A stretch of 64,000 bases of DNA from an uncultured Anaerolineae bacterium (GTDB taxonomy: Bacteria; Chloroflexota; Anaerolineae; J036; Brachytrichaceae). A program made the position numbers and the translations under genes. Below, piece after piece: positions 9,417 to 17,669 of the stretch (position 1 is its first letter; every line of letters begins with the position of its first letter). Location: contig CALIMH010000012.1 of assembly GCA_938028725.1 (NCBI GenBank), forward strand, positions 62,001-126,000, in the 5' to 3' direction. The notes beneath the pieces were generated by a model. The model was not told the DNA's origin and did not search any database. It saw only the letters and a list, made by a program, of their open reading frames with translations.

Positions 9417-10721
9417 ATGGCTGCTCCGTTGCAAGCGCGACTGCGCAACTGGCTGGAGGCCCACGCGGCGGATCTGATCGCAGTGCTGGCCGAGCTAGTG
9501 CGCATCCCCAGCGTGGTGGGTGCGGAAGGCCCCGCCCAAGCCTTCATGGCCGAGCAGTATCGCGCTTGTGGCCTCGAGGTGGATGTATTCGAGGCTGATC
9601 GCGCGGTGCTGCGGACGTTGCCGGCCTTTGTGGACTCTGGCTTTGACTTTGCCGGCCGTCCCAACGTGGTCGCCGTGTGGCGTGGCACTGGCGGTGGCCG
9701 CTCGCTCATCCTCAACGGCCACAGCGATGTGGTATCGCCCGAGCCGCTCAGCGGTTGGCGTCACCCGCCGTTCGAGGCGGTGATCGTCCCTGGCGGGTGT
9801 TACGGGCGTCTGTATGGCCGAGGCGCGCAGGACATGAAAGCAGGGCTGATCGCCAACCTGTTCGCGCTGCGCGCCTTGCAGGCGTGCGGTGTGCGGCTTA
9901 AAGGCGACCTCATCCTGCAGAGTGTGATCGAAGAGGAGGCCGGCGGTGGCGGCGGCACGTTGGCTTGCTTCGCGCGTGGCTACCGCGCCGATGGCTTCAT
10001 CGCCAGTGAGCCCCACTGGCATGACATCTGCATCGCCCATGTTGGGGTGCTGTATGCCCGCATTGTGGTGGAGGGCAAAAGCGCCCATGCTGGCCGCGCC
10101 CACCAGGGCGTGAACGCCGCGCTGGAGGCGCTGCCCATCTTGGCCATGCTGCGCGATTGGGACCGCGAGCGCGCCGATGCGCTGCATGTGGATGTGCTGG
10201 AGCGGCTCGACCCAACGGCGCGCCGCTCATGCCATCTCAACGTCGGCGTGGTGCGGGCCGGCGATTGGCCCTCCACCGTGCCCGGCCGAGCCGAGATCGA
10301 GCTGCGCCTGTCGTTTGTGCCCGGCGAGACCGAGGCGCAAGTGAAGGCAGAGCTGGAGGCGCGCTTGGCTGCGGTGGCCCAACGCAGCCCCTGGCTGCGC
10401 GAGCACCCACCCCGCGTCGAGTACTTTGGCTGGCATACCGAGCCATGGCTTCAGGATGAGCGTCATCCCTTCGTGCAGGAGTTCCACGACACGCTCCTGG
10501 CGCTGGGTGTGGTGCAGCCGCCGCCGATCTTGGCCGGCGTCACTGCCGGCTTGGACACGCGCTTCGCCGGCCTGTTTGGCGTGCCTGCGCTGGCTTGGGG
10601 GCCGCGTGGCGCTGGGTTGCATGGATGCGACGAGCACGTGGAGCTGGACTCGGTGCTCGATGCGGCGTTAGCCCTCGCCGTGTTCGCCGCGCGCTGGTGT
10701 GGCCTAGCCGAGGCTGCTTAG
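9417..10721 (+). CDS. M20-family metallopeptidase/deacylase (ArgE/DapE type)
   Basis: This is a two-metal amidohydrolase of 434 residues. Metal and catalytic residues are visible: His102 in NGHSDVV, Asp139 in GRGAQDMKAG, a Glu cluster at 172-174 in IEEEAGG, and a C-terminal GLHGCDEHVEL. The lid (dimerisation) domain lies at about 205-320 (KSAHAGRAHQG). ArgE, DapE and amino-acyl deacylases are similar, so the substrate cannot be named; no arginine or lysine biosynthesis gene is adjacent. The gene starts 23 bases after the subtilase, so it may help process peptides from the same transcript. It ends against the convergent Gfo-AKR fusion gene. Confidence 0.85.
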   Translation: MAAPLQARLRNWLEAHAADLIAVLAELVRIPSVVGAEGPAQAFMAEQYRACGLEVDVFEADRAVLRTLPAFVDSGFDFAGRPNVVAVWRGTGGGRSLILNGHSDVVSPEPLSGWRHPPFEAVIVPGGCYGRLYGRGAQDMKAGLIANLFALRALQACGVRLKGDLILQSVIEEEAGGGGGTLACFARGYRADGFIASEPHWHDICIAHVGVLYARIVVEGKSAHAGRAHQGVNAALEALPILAMLRDWDRERADALHVDVLERLDPTARRSCHLNVGVVRAGDWPSTVPGRAEIELRLSFVPGETEAQVKAELEARLAAVAQRSPWLREHPPRVEYFGWHTEPWLQDERHPFVQEFHDTLLALGVVQPPPILAGVTAGLDTRFAGLFGVPALAWGPRGAGLHGCDEHVELDSVLDAALALAVFAARWCGLAEAA

Positions 10722-12751
10722 TCCTCCAGGTTCAGCCAGCGTACTTCCTGCGGCGTAAGTGACACGCGCAGGGCGGGCAGTGTTGTGCGCAGCTCTGCCA
10801 GCGTGCGCGGTCCGATGAGGGCGAAGGTGGGGAAAGGCTGATGCAACACGTAGGCCAGCGCGATGTTGATCGCGCGCACGCCGCGCGCTTGGGCTAGCTC
10901 GCGGGCGCGGCGCAGCCGCTCGAAGTTGTCCTCGCTGAACCAGCAGCGGACGCGCTCGGGGTCAGCGGTGAACTCCGGCGCGGTGTCCTCCAAGAAGAAG
11001 CCGCGCGCTTGGCTCGACCAAGCGAGCAGGGTGATGCGCGTGCGTTCGAGCCAGGCGCGAAATTCCGGCGCGCCCGCGCTCAAGCACCCCACCCAGGGTG
11101 GCTGCACCATGCGCGCCAGGCTGAAGTTGTTGCTGATCACCCGCATCGGCTCTAAGCCATGCTGTGCGGCGTAGGTGTTGGCCGCATCCACCCGCTCCAT
11201 ACTCCAGTTCGAGCCGCCAAACACCTTGATGCGCCCGGCCCGCCAGTGCAGGTTGAGCACGTCCATAAATTCGCCGACCGGCACGGCGGGGTTGTCCCGA
11301 TGCAGGCAATAGATGTCCACGTAGTCGGTTTGCAGCCGCTCCAAGCTGATGCGGAGTTGGCGGTCGAGGTCCTCTGGGGTGCAAAACGGCGTGTGCGCCC
11401 CTTTGTCCACGATCACCACCTCCTCGCGGATGCCGCGATTGCGGATCCACTGCCCCAACAGCACTTCGGACTGGCCGCCGAGGTAGACGAAGGCTGTGTC
11501 AAAGGTGTTGCCGCCGCGCTCGAAGAACGCGTCGAACATCACCGACGCCCAAGCGATGGACTCCTGGTTATCCACGCCCATCACCAGGCGGGAGACAGGC
11601 TTGGCCAGGCCTGGGATGTGGCCGTGGGGGATCGGCGCGTCGGCGCGTCGGCGCAGCGGGCGTGTGGCGACGGTGAGCTTCATCTCCGGCGCGTCGGCTT
11701 GCTCCTGGGCGTAGGTGAGGCCAATGCGCTGCCGCCAACGGTCAAGCGTCCGCATGTTGCCGAGCGTGTCATCCCAGCTCATGGCGGGGAAGGGCGCTTG
11801 CCGGCGCGCGATGTGTTCAGCCACCGTGTCCGCCTCCAGCGCGTAAAGCCAGTTGTCAGTGTGCACAGGGATGATGCGGCGGGGCTCGCCGTAGCGCTCC
11901 AGCACAATGTCCACCGTGCCGCCATGCGGCGCCGGCACCCAGGGGTTGGTGAGCAACACGCTGCCCTCCGTGCCGAAGATGTGCACCACGCTGCGCTGGC
12001 GCAGCGCCACGCCGCAGGCCACCTGCGCCAAGATGCCGCCCTCGAAGCGCAGCACGCCAAGGGCGTATTCGTCCACGCCGGTGATCGGGTGCAGCTTGCC
12101 GACGCCACTCACCTCGATGGGGTCGGCGAAGCCTTCAGGCCGCTGTAGTGCTACGCCTGCGATCAGCCGCGCCATGCTGACGGGGTAGCAGCCCACGTCA
12201 AGGATGCCGCCGCCACCCAGCGCATTGGAGAAGAGCCGATGGCTTGCTTGGAACGGCGCATGGAAGCTGAACGTAGCATGGATCACGCCCACTGCACCAA
12301 TAGAGCCGCTCTGTAGCAGCTCAATCAGCTTGCGGATTTGCGGATGGCAGCGATACATGAACGCCTCCATCAGGAACACATCGTGCTCCTGTGCGGCCTC
12401 TATCACTGCCATTGCCTGGGGATAGTTCAGCGTCAGCGGCTTTTCGCAGAGAATGTGCTTGCCGGCTTCGGCCGCTCGGATCGCCCACGTTGCGTGGAGC
12501 GGGTGCGGTGTGGCGATGTACACGACGTCCACGTCGGGGTCGGCCAGCAGCGCGTCGTAGCTGCCATAGTGGTGGGGGATGCCGAAGGCGCGGCCAAACT
12601 GCTCAGCTTGTTCCTGCGAGCGGCTGGCGACGGCCATCAGTATCCCGCGCTGGCTGTGTTGCACGCCCTGCGCGAAGGCGCGCGCGATCGCGCCGGTGCC
12701 GATCAGCCCCCAGCGCAGCAGGGAGGGTCGAAGCGGTTGGGAGTGGGCCAT
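10718..12751 (-). CDS. Fusion: Gfo/Idh/MocA oxidoreductase plus aldo/keto reductase
   Basis: One 677-residue reading frame joins two NAD(P)-dependent oxidoreductases. Residues 1 to about 345 form a Gfo/Idh/MocA protein: a Rossmann motif GLIGTGAIARAF near 15-26, then CEKPLTLN and GGGGILDVGCYPV of the substrate domain. Residues from about 370 form an aldo/keto reductase with the tetrad Asp and Tyr in DTAFVY, Lys in VDKGAH and His in CLHRDNP. The frame between them is continuous with a basic linker. A two-step redox conversion of a sugar or cyclitol is plausible, but the substrate is unknown. It lies 15 bases downstream of hpt and so may be the last gene of the rplU-rpmA-rpmE-tdk-hpt-hpt unit. 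Confidence 0.88.
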   Translation of the reverse strand: MAHSQPLRPSLLRWGLIGTGAIARAFAQGVQHSQRGILMAVASRSQEQAEQFGRAFGIPHHYGSYDALLADPDVDVVYIATPHPLHATWAIRAAEAGKHILCEKPLTLNYPQAMAVIEAAQEHDVFLMEAFMYRCHPQIRKLIELLQSGSIGAVGVIHATFSFHAPFQASHRLFSNALGGGGILDVGCYPVSMARLIAGVALQRPEGFADPIEVSGVGKLHPITGVDEYALGVLRFEGGILAQVACGVALRQRSVVHIFGTEGSVLLTNPWVPAPHGGTVDIVLERYGEPRRIIPVHTDNWLYALEADTVAEHIARRQAPFPAMSWDDTLGNMRTLDRWRQRIGLTYAQEQADAPEMKLTVATRPLRRRADAPIPHGHIPGLAKPVSRLVMGVDNQESIAWASVMFDAFFERGGNTFDTAFVYLGGQSEVLLGQWIRNRGIREEVVIVDKGAHTPFCTPEDLDRQLRISLERLQTDYVDIYCLHRDNPAVPVGEFMDVLNLHWRAGRIKVFGGSNWSMERVDAANTYAAQHGLEPMRVISNNFSLARMVQPPWVGCLSAGAPEFRAWLERTRITLLAWSSQARGFFLEDTAPEFTADPERVRCWFSEDNFERLRRARELAQARGVRAINIALAYVLHQPFPTFALIGPRTLAELRTTLPALRVSLTPQEVRWLNLED

Positions 12752-12766
12752 GGGGTGCGGGGCGGT

Positions 12767-13333
12767 TTAGAGCAGCTCCTGCTTGACCACGCCGATGAAC
12801 GGCAGGTTACGGAAGTACTCGTCCAAATCCAAGCCGTAGCCGAAGACAAACACGTCTGGTATCTCGAAGCCGCGATAGGTGATGGGCACATACACCTCGC
12901 GGCGGCTGGGTTTGTCGAGCAGCACGCACACCTTCAGGCTAGCCGGGTCGCGGGTCTGCAGCATCCGTAGCACGTGGTCCACCGTGTGACCACTGTCCAC
13001 AATGTCCTCCACCAGCAGCACGTGGCGAGCGCGGATGTCAGTGTTTAAGTCCAGCGTGATGCGCGGTTGGCCGCGCGTGACGCGGGCGCCAACGCCATAG
13101 GACGAGACGGCCATGAAGTCCAGATGGTGGGGGATGGTCAGGCTGCGCGAGAGGTCGGTCATAAACATCACACCGCCCCGGAGCAGGCAGATCAAGAGTG
13201 GCGTCTTGTCGGCGTAGTCGGCGCTGATCTGTGCGCCTAATGCAGCCACACGCGCGCGCAGCGTGTCCTCGTCAATTAGCACGCGCTCCAAAAAGTGCGC
13301 GTAGCCAAGCCGAGCGGTGGATTCGTCTACCAT
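12767..13333 (-). CDS. hpt: Hypoxanthine phosphoribosyltransferase (copy 1)
   Basis: This enzyme salvages hypoxanthine or guanine with PRPP. The 188 residues contain the PRPP-binding motif [11 protein letters not shown], the flexible loop AVSSYGVGAR and the C-terminal FGYGLDLDEYFRNLPFIGVV that closes over the purine. It lies 9 bases downstream of a second hpt copy in the same orientation, and the two share most motifs. This copy keeps the canonical SSYG loop and GYGLD tail, so it is the likelier conventional HPRT. Confidence 0.92.
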   Translation of the reverse strand: MVDESTARLGYAHFLERVLIDEDTLRARVAALGAQISADYADKTPLLICLLRGGVMFMTDLSRSLTIPHHLDFMAVSSYGVGARVTRGQPRITLDLNTDIRARHVLLVEDIVDSGHTVDHVLRMLQTRDPASLKVCVLLDKPSRREVYVPITYRGFEIPDVFVFGYGLDLDEYFRNLPFIGVVKQELL

Positions 13334-13342
13334 AGCCTCAGC

Positions 13343-13873
13343 TTACTCCACGCTGGCGATGTAAGGCAAGTTGCGATAGCGCTCATCAGCATCAATGCCG
13401 TATCCGCACACGAACACGTCGGGGATTTCAAAGCCAAGGTAGTCAATGGGCACGTGCACCTCGCGGCGGGTGGGCTTGTTGAGCAGGGCGCACACCTTCA
13501 AGCTGGCCGGCTCGCGTGTGCGCAGCAGTTGTAGCAGGTGGTCGAATGTGTAGCCGCTATCCACGATGTCCTCCACCAGCAGCACGTGGCGATCGGCGAT
13601 GTCTTCGCGCAGGTCGAGCAGGATGCGCGGCGAGCGATTGGACGCCCGCGCGCCCACCTCATACGAGGCGACGGCGATGAAGTCCAGTGTGCAGGGGATG
13701 GTGAGCGTCCGGATCAGGTCGGCAAGGAAGACAAAGCCGCCGCGCAAAATGCCGACGATGAGCGGGTCTTTGTCGGCGTAGTCAGCGCTGATCTGCGCGC
13801 CCAGCTCAGCCACGCGCTGCTTGATCTGTGTTTCGGTAAACAGTATGCGCGGGGGCGGCTTTAAGGCTGCCAT
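13343..13873 (-). CDS. hpt: Hypoxanthine phosphoribosyltransferase paralogue (copy 2)
   Basis: This is a 176-residue phosphoribosyltransferase, clearly a paralogue of the next gene: both carry [23 protein letters not shown] and EPASLKVC or DPASLKVC. Differences fall in functional places: the flexible loop reads [10 protein letters not shown] (SYE where copy 1 has SYG), and the tail is [21 protein letters not shown]. Substrate preference (hypoxanthine, guanine or xanthine) may therefore differ. Its start overlaps the end of tdk by 13 bases, which argues for cotranscription. Confidence 0.9.
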   Translation of the reverse strand: MAALKPPPRILFTETQIKQRVAELGAQISADYADKDPLIVGILRGGFVFLADLIRTLTIPCTLDFIAVASYEVGARASNRSPRILLDLREDIADRHVLLVEDIVDSGYTFDHLLQLLRTREPASLKVCALLNKPTRREVHVPIDYLGFEIPDVFVCGYGIDADERYRNLPYIASVE

Positions 13874-14460
13874 CGTGGCTTGCCAGGCACTTCGTGATGC
13901 TGGCGGGAGCGCGCCTCGTAGCTCTCCGTTGCGCCGATCAAGATGACGGGGTCATCGTAGGCGGCTGGCTGGCCGTTGATGATGCGCTGGGTGCGGGTGG
14001 CGGGCTTGCCGCTGCGCACGCAAATGGCGGAGAGCTTATCCACGCGCTCGGCGATGCACAGCAGCACCGGCATCGGGCCAAACGGCTCGCCGCGGAAGTC
14101 TAAGTCGAGGCCGGCGCAGATCACGCGCTTGCCGGCGTCGGCGAGGTAGTTGGCCACGCGCGGCAGGTCGTCGTCGAAGAACTGCGCCTCGTCAATGGCG
14201 ACCACCGTAGTGTCTGGCTTGACGTAGTGCAGGATCTCGCGTGCGCTGCGCACTGGCTGGGCCTCCACGCCCAGCCCGTTGTGGCTCTTGACCTCGGTGA
14301 TGCTGTAGCGTGTGTCCAACGCCGGCTTGAACACTTGCACCTTTTGGCGGGCGATGATCGCTCGGCGGACGCGCCGGATCAACTCCTCAGTCTTGCCGCT
14401 GAACATGCATCCGCAAATGACCTCGATGCTGCCTTCGCTGCTGATCGTCTCCATAGTCAT
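13861..14460 (-). CDS. tdk: Thymidine kinase (type II) lacking zinc-lasso cysteines
   Basis: Tdk phosphorylates thymidine to dTMP. The 199 residues carry the P-loop [11 protein letters not shown] (17-27), the Walker B-like AIDEAQFF (88-95) and the lasso segment before YEAR. In most relatives the lasso holds a zinc with four cysteines (CxxC and CxxC). Here only Cys147 remains; the other three positions are Ser150, Ser185 and His188. The start is the ATG at 14460 that opens MTMETISS; upstream codons in frame have no family match. It lies in the ribosomal-protein operon, upstream of and overlapping hpt copy 2. The window also holds thyX, so dTMP can be made both by salvage and de novo. Confidence 0.93.
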   Translation of the reverse strand: MTMETISSEGSIEVICGCMFSGKTEELIRRVRRAIIARQKVQVFKPALDTRYSITEVKSHNGLGVEAQPVRSAREILHYVKPDTTVVAIDEAQFFDDDLPRVANYLADAGKRVICAGLDLDFRGEPFGPMPVLLCIAERVDKLSAICVRSGKPATRTQRIINGQPAAYDDPVILIGATESYEARSRQHHEVPGKPRWQP

Positions 14461-14532
14461 GTTGAAAACGTCAGCCCGACGCAACAACACTGCGGCGGGC
14501 TGAGGGCAGAAGCAAGTGAATGCGACCTGTTG

Positions 14533-14847
14533 TCACGTCTCAGCTTGTTGGGTCTCGGCTGGGGCTTCCTCGTCTACAATCTCGGCGATCTGGCGCTTGG
14601 CGCGGCGGCGGCGGGCTTTCTCCGCCTTGTCAACCAGGTTATCGGCCTTGCGGCTCAGACGCTTCTGGAAGCGGTCCACCTGCCCCTCCGTGTCAATAAT
14701 GCGCTGCTCGCCAGTGTAGAACGGATGGTTGCCTGACCACACGTCCACGTGCAGCTCCGGCTTGGTGGAGCCGACCGTCCCGACCAACACGCCGCCGACG
14801 TACACTTTGGCTTCCGGGTAGTAGGGGGGATGAATGCCTTGCTTCAT
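14533..14847 (-). CDS. rpmE: 50S ribosomal protein L31, cysteine-free form with C-terminal extension
   Basis: L31 bridges the ribosomal subunits. Residues 1-65 match L31 ([38 protein letters not shown]). The four zinc-binding cysteines at about 16, 18, 37 and 40 are Tyr, Gly, Trp and Asn, so this is a zinc-independent (C-minus) form. After the core comes an unusual 35-40 residue tail, first rich in Arg/Lys and then Glu/Ala/Gln. The start overlaps the rpmA stop (ATGA). No second L31 copy is in the window. Confidence 0.92.
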   Translation of the reverse strand: MKQGIHPPYYPEAKVYVGGVLVGTVGSTKPELHVDVWSGNHPFYTGEQRIIDTEGQVDRFQKRLSRKADNLVDKAEKARRRRAKRQIAEIVDEEAPAETQQAET

Positions 14848-15143
14848 GCTTGCGCCTCCTGCTGTGTTGCGGCGATCAGCGCCGTAATGTCTACTGGCTG
14901 GACGCTCACGCGCCGGCGGCCGCCCGGCAGTGGCTCGAACACCACGTAGCCGTCCGTCTTGGCGAATAGCGTGTAGTCCTTACCCATACCGACGTTCGCG
15001 CCGGGCTTGAAGTGTGTGCCGCGCTGACGCACCAAAATATTGCCGGCCAGCACCAGTTGGCCGCCATAGCGCTTCACGCCCAGTCGCTTCGAGATGCTGT
15101 CGCGACCGTTGACAGATGAACTGCCGCCTTTCTTGTGTGCCAT
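14844..15143 (-). CDS. rpmA: 50S ribosomal protein L27
   Basis: L27 reaches the peptidyl transferase centre with its N-terminus. The 99 residues begin [16 protein letters not shown], so there is no cleavable N-terminal extension of the Firmicutes type. The [20 protein letters not shown] block is typical. It has a short Gln/Glu/Ala tail (ATQQEAQA) beyond the usual C-terminus. It sits between rplU (3-base gap) and rpmE (4-base overlap). Confidence 0.97.
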   Translation of the reverse strand: MAHKKGGSSSVNGRDSISKRLGVKRYGGQLVLAGNILVRQRGTHFKPGANVGMGKDYTLFAKTDGYVVFEPLPGGRRRVSVQPVDITALIAATQQEAQA

Positions 15144-15146
15144 GAG

Positions 15147-15518
15147 CTAAGCCTCCTGTTGCGCGTTCTCTTGCGTTTGAGCTTCCTCCTGAGGTGGCGC
15201 TGCTTGAGCGCTTGCTCCCTCAGGCGCTACTTTGAGGTGGGTGTATTGCTGGCGGTGGCCCTGCTTGCGGCGGTAGCGCTTCTTGGGGTGATACTTGAAC
15301 ACCACCAGCTTCTCGCCCTTCACGTTGCCCACCACAGTCGCGCTGAGGGTGCGACCCTCAACGTATGGCCGGCCCACTACGACGCCGGACGCATCCGACA
15401 CCAGCAGCGTCGGCAGCGTGAGCGTGCTGCCTGGCTGTGCCTCCAGCTTCTCCACGTAAAGGTCATCACCTGGCGAGACGCGATACTGTCGCCCGCCGAT
15501 CTCGACGATGGCATACAT
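15147..15518 (-). CDS. rplU: 50S ribosomal protein L21
   Basis: L21 binds 23S rRNA. The core MYAIVEIGGRQYRVSPGD...VVVFKYHPKKRYRRKQGHRQ is clear. I chose the ATG at 15518, where all L21 proteins start; an upstream in-frame start would add 13 unmatched residues. The last 30 residues form a Gln/Glu/Ala tail. It is the first gene of the unit running through rpmA, rpmE, tdk and both hpt copies, and its promoter lies between 15519 and about 15600, back to back with the tRNA-His promoter. Confidence 0.97.
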   Translation of the reverse strand: MYAIVEIGGRQYRVSPGDDLYVEKLEAQPGSTLTLPTLLVSDASGVVVGRPYVEGRTLSATVVGNVKGEKLVVFKYHPKKRYRRKQGHRQQYTHLKVAPEGASAQAAPPQEEAQTQENAQQEA

Positions 15519-15642
15519 AGCTGATCCCTGTGTGTGCAACCTGCCGGCTGCGCGCAAGCGCCCGGCTCGATAGCGCGCTGATTATACCCCGCCCTTCATC
15601 AATTTGTCCTCTCAAGGCGTGCAATGCAGCTAGCAGCCGTGC

Positions 15643-15648
15643 TACAAT
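15643..15648 (+). promoter_or_regulatory. -10 element of tRNA-His (TACAAT)
   Basis: TACAAT ends 12 bases before the mature tRNA 5' end, a normal distance for a stable RNA promoter. There is no good -35 match at 17 bases. Confidence 0.4.
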
Positions 15649-15659
15649 ATAGGGCGCGT

Positions 15660-15732
15660 GGTGCCTATAGCTCAATGGCAGAGCGCCTGACTGTGGCTCA
15701 GGAGGTTGAGGGTTCGAGACCGTCTAGGCACC
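15660..15732 (+). tRNA. tRNA-His (anticodon GUG)
   Basis: The cloverleaf folds by eye: 7-bp acceptor stem (15661-15667 with 15725-15731), D stem GCTC/GAGC, a perfect 5-bp anticodon stem CCTGA/TCAGG around loop CTGTGGC (anticodon GTG), variable loop AGGTT and T loop TTCGAGA. The G at 15660 can be the histidine-specific G-1 facing C73 at 15732. The T stem GAGGG/CCGTC has one G-G mismatch at its middle pair. The CCA end is not encoded, in keeping with the CCA-adding enzyme gene at 22-23.5 kb. Confidence 0.93.
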
Positions 15733-15737
15733 CACGA

Positions 15738-15771
15738 GCGCCTCGGCGCAACGTGCGCCGAGGCGCGTTTT
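15738..15771 (+). terminator. Rho-independent terminator of tRNA-His
   Basis: A perfect 13-bp GC-rich stem (15738-15750 with 15754-15766), loop ACG, is followed by GTTTT. It begins 5 bases after the tRNA and ends 3 bases before the stop of the convergent L,D-transpeptidase gene. Confidence 0.9.
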
Positions 15772-15773
15772 GC

Positions 15774-16841
15774 TTAAAACACGATCACTTGCGTGGCTGT
15801 TTCGGAGCGGTCGCGAATCTCGATGGTGTTGTAATCCATGCTTGGCAGCGTCCAGCGCCAAATCCAGCGCGCCACATCGGCAGGGGTGTTCACGCACCCG
15901 TGGCTGCGCTGCCGGCCGAAGTCGTTGTGCCAGTAAGCCCCGTGGATCGCCACAGCGCTGGTAGTGAAGTAGCTGGGGAAGGGCACGCCCGGCAAATCGT
16001 AGGAGTTGCGCCCTTCGCCTCCGATCATGCGCGAGGAGAAGCGCTTTCGGATGATGCGGAAGCGCCCTTTAGGCGTCTGAAAGGGGCCGAAGCCGGTGGA
16101 GGTGCGCGAGGCGAGAACGGGTTGATCCCCCTCGTAGGCAGTCAGCACTTGGCGCCGAAGGTCGATTTCGATGCGCTTTTGCTGAGGCGACAGATGGGAG
16201 CTGAGTGGCGTTAGTTCTTCGGGGGGAATGTGCCGAATGTGTGCCGCCGGCACGTAGGGCCCGCCCGACCACACCACGCCGTCGCGCAAGCGATACCACC
16301 ACTCCCCATCGCTGCCGACCACAGCGTCCACCACACGATACACGCTGGTGTAATACAAGCGTTTGAAAGCAGCCGCCTGTGGGTTTGGAGCTGTGCGCGC
16401 GACCGTCAGCGGCACGGAGACCTCTCCCCAAAACCCCTGTTTTGCCAGCAGCGGCTCCGGCCGGTTGAACACCTCCTGGACGGGTTGTACCCACGAGGAG
16501 TACACCCAACCGTCCTCCAGGCGATACCAGATGGCGTTGTGCCTCATCACCGCCTCGCCGATAGCTTGCTCTCGCAGCCGCAGCACCGTGTCGTAAGGGA
16601 CGCGGCGGACGATGGGCGCACTACGGCGGGGCGCCGCGCGCACGTCCAGGGCGTACGTCGTCACCCGTCCGAAGGGCGCCGGAGGAGCATCTGGGACCGA
16701 CTGTGTCACACTCGACTCTCTGCGTGGTAGGAGTTCCGGATCGGCAATCACAAATCCCAAAGGGCTGCTTGCCAGGGCAGCAGCAATTGCCCCCGTGCCT
16801 TTTAGAAAAGCGCGCCGTGATAACAGTGCTGTTGCGCTCAT
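15774..16841 (-). CDS. Tat-exported L,D-transpeptidase (YkuD) with SH3-like repeats
   Basis: This predicted cell-wall enzyme forms or edits 3-3 peptidoglycan cross-links. The ATG at 16841 places a Tat signal at the N-terminus (SRRAFLKG, residues 8-15, then an alanine-rich hydrophobic stretch); the 18 residues upstream in frame would bury it. The middle has two SH3-type segments (TYALDVRAAPRR...WYRLEDGWVYSSW and WWYRLRDGVVWSGG). The C-terminal YkuD domain holds the catalytic SHGCVNTPADV. Export through Tat is unusual for this family and suggests folding before export. It follows the LmbE gene and is the last gene of the cell-wall trio. Confidence 0.9.
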   Translation of the reverse strand: MSATALLSRRAFLKGTGAIAAALASSPLGFVIADPELLPRRESSVTQSVPDAPPAPFGRVTTYALDVRAAPRRSAPIVRRVPYDTVLRLREQAIGEAVMRHNAIWYRLEDGWVYSSWVQPVQEVFNRPEPLLAKQGFWGEVSVPLTVARTAPNPQAAAFKRLYYTSVYRVVDAVVGSDGEWWYRLRDGVVWSGGPYVPAAHIRHIPPEELTPLSSHLSPQQKRIEIDLRRQVLTAYEGDQPVLASRTSTGFGPFQTPKGRFRIIRKRFSSRMIGGEGRNSYDLPGVPFPSYFTTSAVAIHGAYWHNDFGRQRSHGCVNTPADVARWIWRWTLPSMDYNTIEIRDRSETATQVIVF

Positions 16842-16904
16842 GACTTCGCTACATCTTACATGATATTGATGGCCCGCTGCGTTGAAGGAAGCCATGGCTT
16901 CCCG

Positions 16905-17669
16905 CTAGGCCTCCATTCGGTAGGCGTCCAGTGATGTCCAGTAGCGCTCGCCGCCAACGCGCGCGACATAAGCGCGCACCTGCTCGCTCATGCGGTCGGC
17001 CTTGCCAAACAGCGCCGGCAATTGTGAGCTGTAGCAAGCGATAGCGCGGATGCGCTGATCCAACTCGGCTTCGCGCAAGGGCTGCGGGATTGCCACTAGC
17101 CCTGCTGCACAGGGCTGCGCAGCCACGTCGCTGAAGGCGATAGCGTATGGGAAGTCTTCGTAGTAAACCAGCGTGGTGTCCTCGTCCACGGTCGCTTCTA
17201 CGGCGCTCCGTGCCAGCACGTGGTCCACGTGTCCACCTAGGGAGAGTGGGCAGTACACTACGCGCGCCGTGCGCAGCAATGGGCGCAACGCTGCCTTGAT
17301 GCGCGGCAGATGCTCGGCCCAGTCGTATGGGTGCACCTGGCCGCTAAGCAGGGCGGCGGTGGTGGTGTAGAGCGAGTGGCCGGCAGCGTCGCAGCGGTAA
17401 ATTGCATCCTCTAGGCCGCAGTGCACATGCTCGGCGCCGATCAGGGCACAGGCTGCTACATCCTCTTGGCGACGAGCAGGATAGGGCTGGTCGCCCAGCC
17501 CCCATTCGGCGTGGATGGCGCGCGCCAGGGGGGATAGCGCTTGCAACGGCGCGTCGGCAGTGCATAGCGTGATGATGCGCGGGTGCGCGCCGCGCTCCGC
17601 CAACCGCGCGATCAAACCGCCACAGGAGAGGATCGCATCGTCCAAGTGAGGGGAGATGAAGACGTTCAC
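16905..17669 (-). CDS. LmbE/PIG-L family deacetylase
   Basis: This is a zinc-dependent N-acetylglucosaminide-type deacetylase of 254 residues. The zinc-site motifs PHLDDAILSCGG near the N-terminus and HVDH about 130 residues later are both present. The start is a GTG at 17669 giving VNVFISPHLDD; its bases overlap the stop of the upstream L,D-transpeptidase (GTGA), and a longer in-frame opening merely lies over that gene. The family includes mycothiol and bacillithiol enzymes (MshB, BshB) and glycan deacetylases. Its place between two L,D-transpeptidases suggests a cell-envelope glycan, but the substrate is open. Confidence 0.88.
   Translation of the reverse strand: MNVFISPHLDDAILSCGGLIARLAERGAHPRIITLCTADAPLQALSPLARAIHAEWGLGDQPYPARRQEDVAACALIGAEHVHCGLEDAIYRCDAAGHSLYTTTAALLSGQVHPYDWAEHLPRIKAALRPLLRTARVVYCPLSLGGHVDHVLARSAVEATVDEDTTLVYYEDFPYAIAFSDVAAQPCAAGLVAIPQPLREAELDQRIRAIACYSSQLPALFGKADRMSEQVRAYVARVGGERYWTSLDAYRMEA

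Noticed and set aside
13343-13873. Second hpt as an assembly duplicate
   Set aside because: The two copies differ at many positions in the protein and in their ends, so they are true paralogues.
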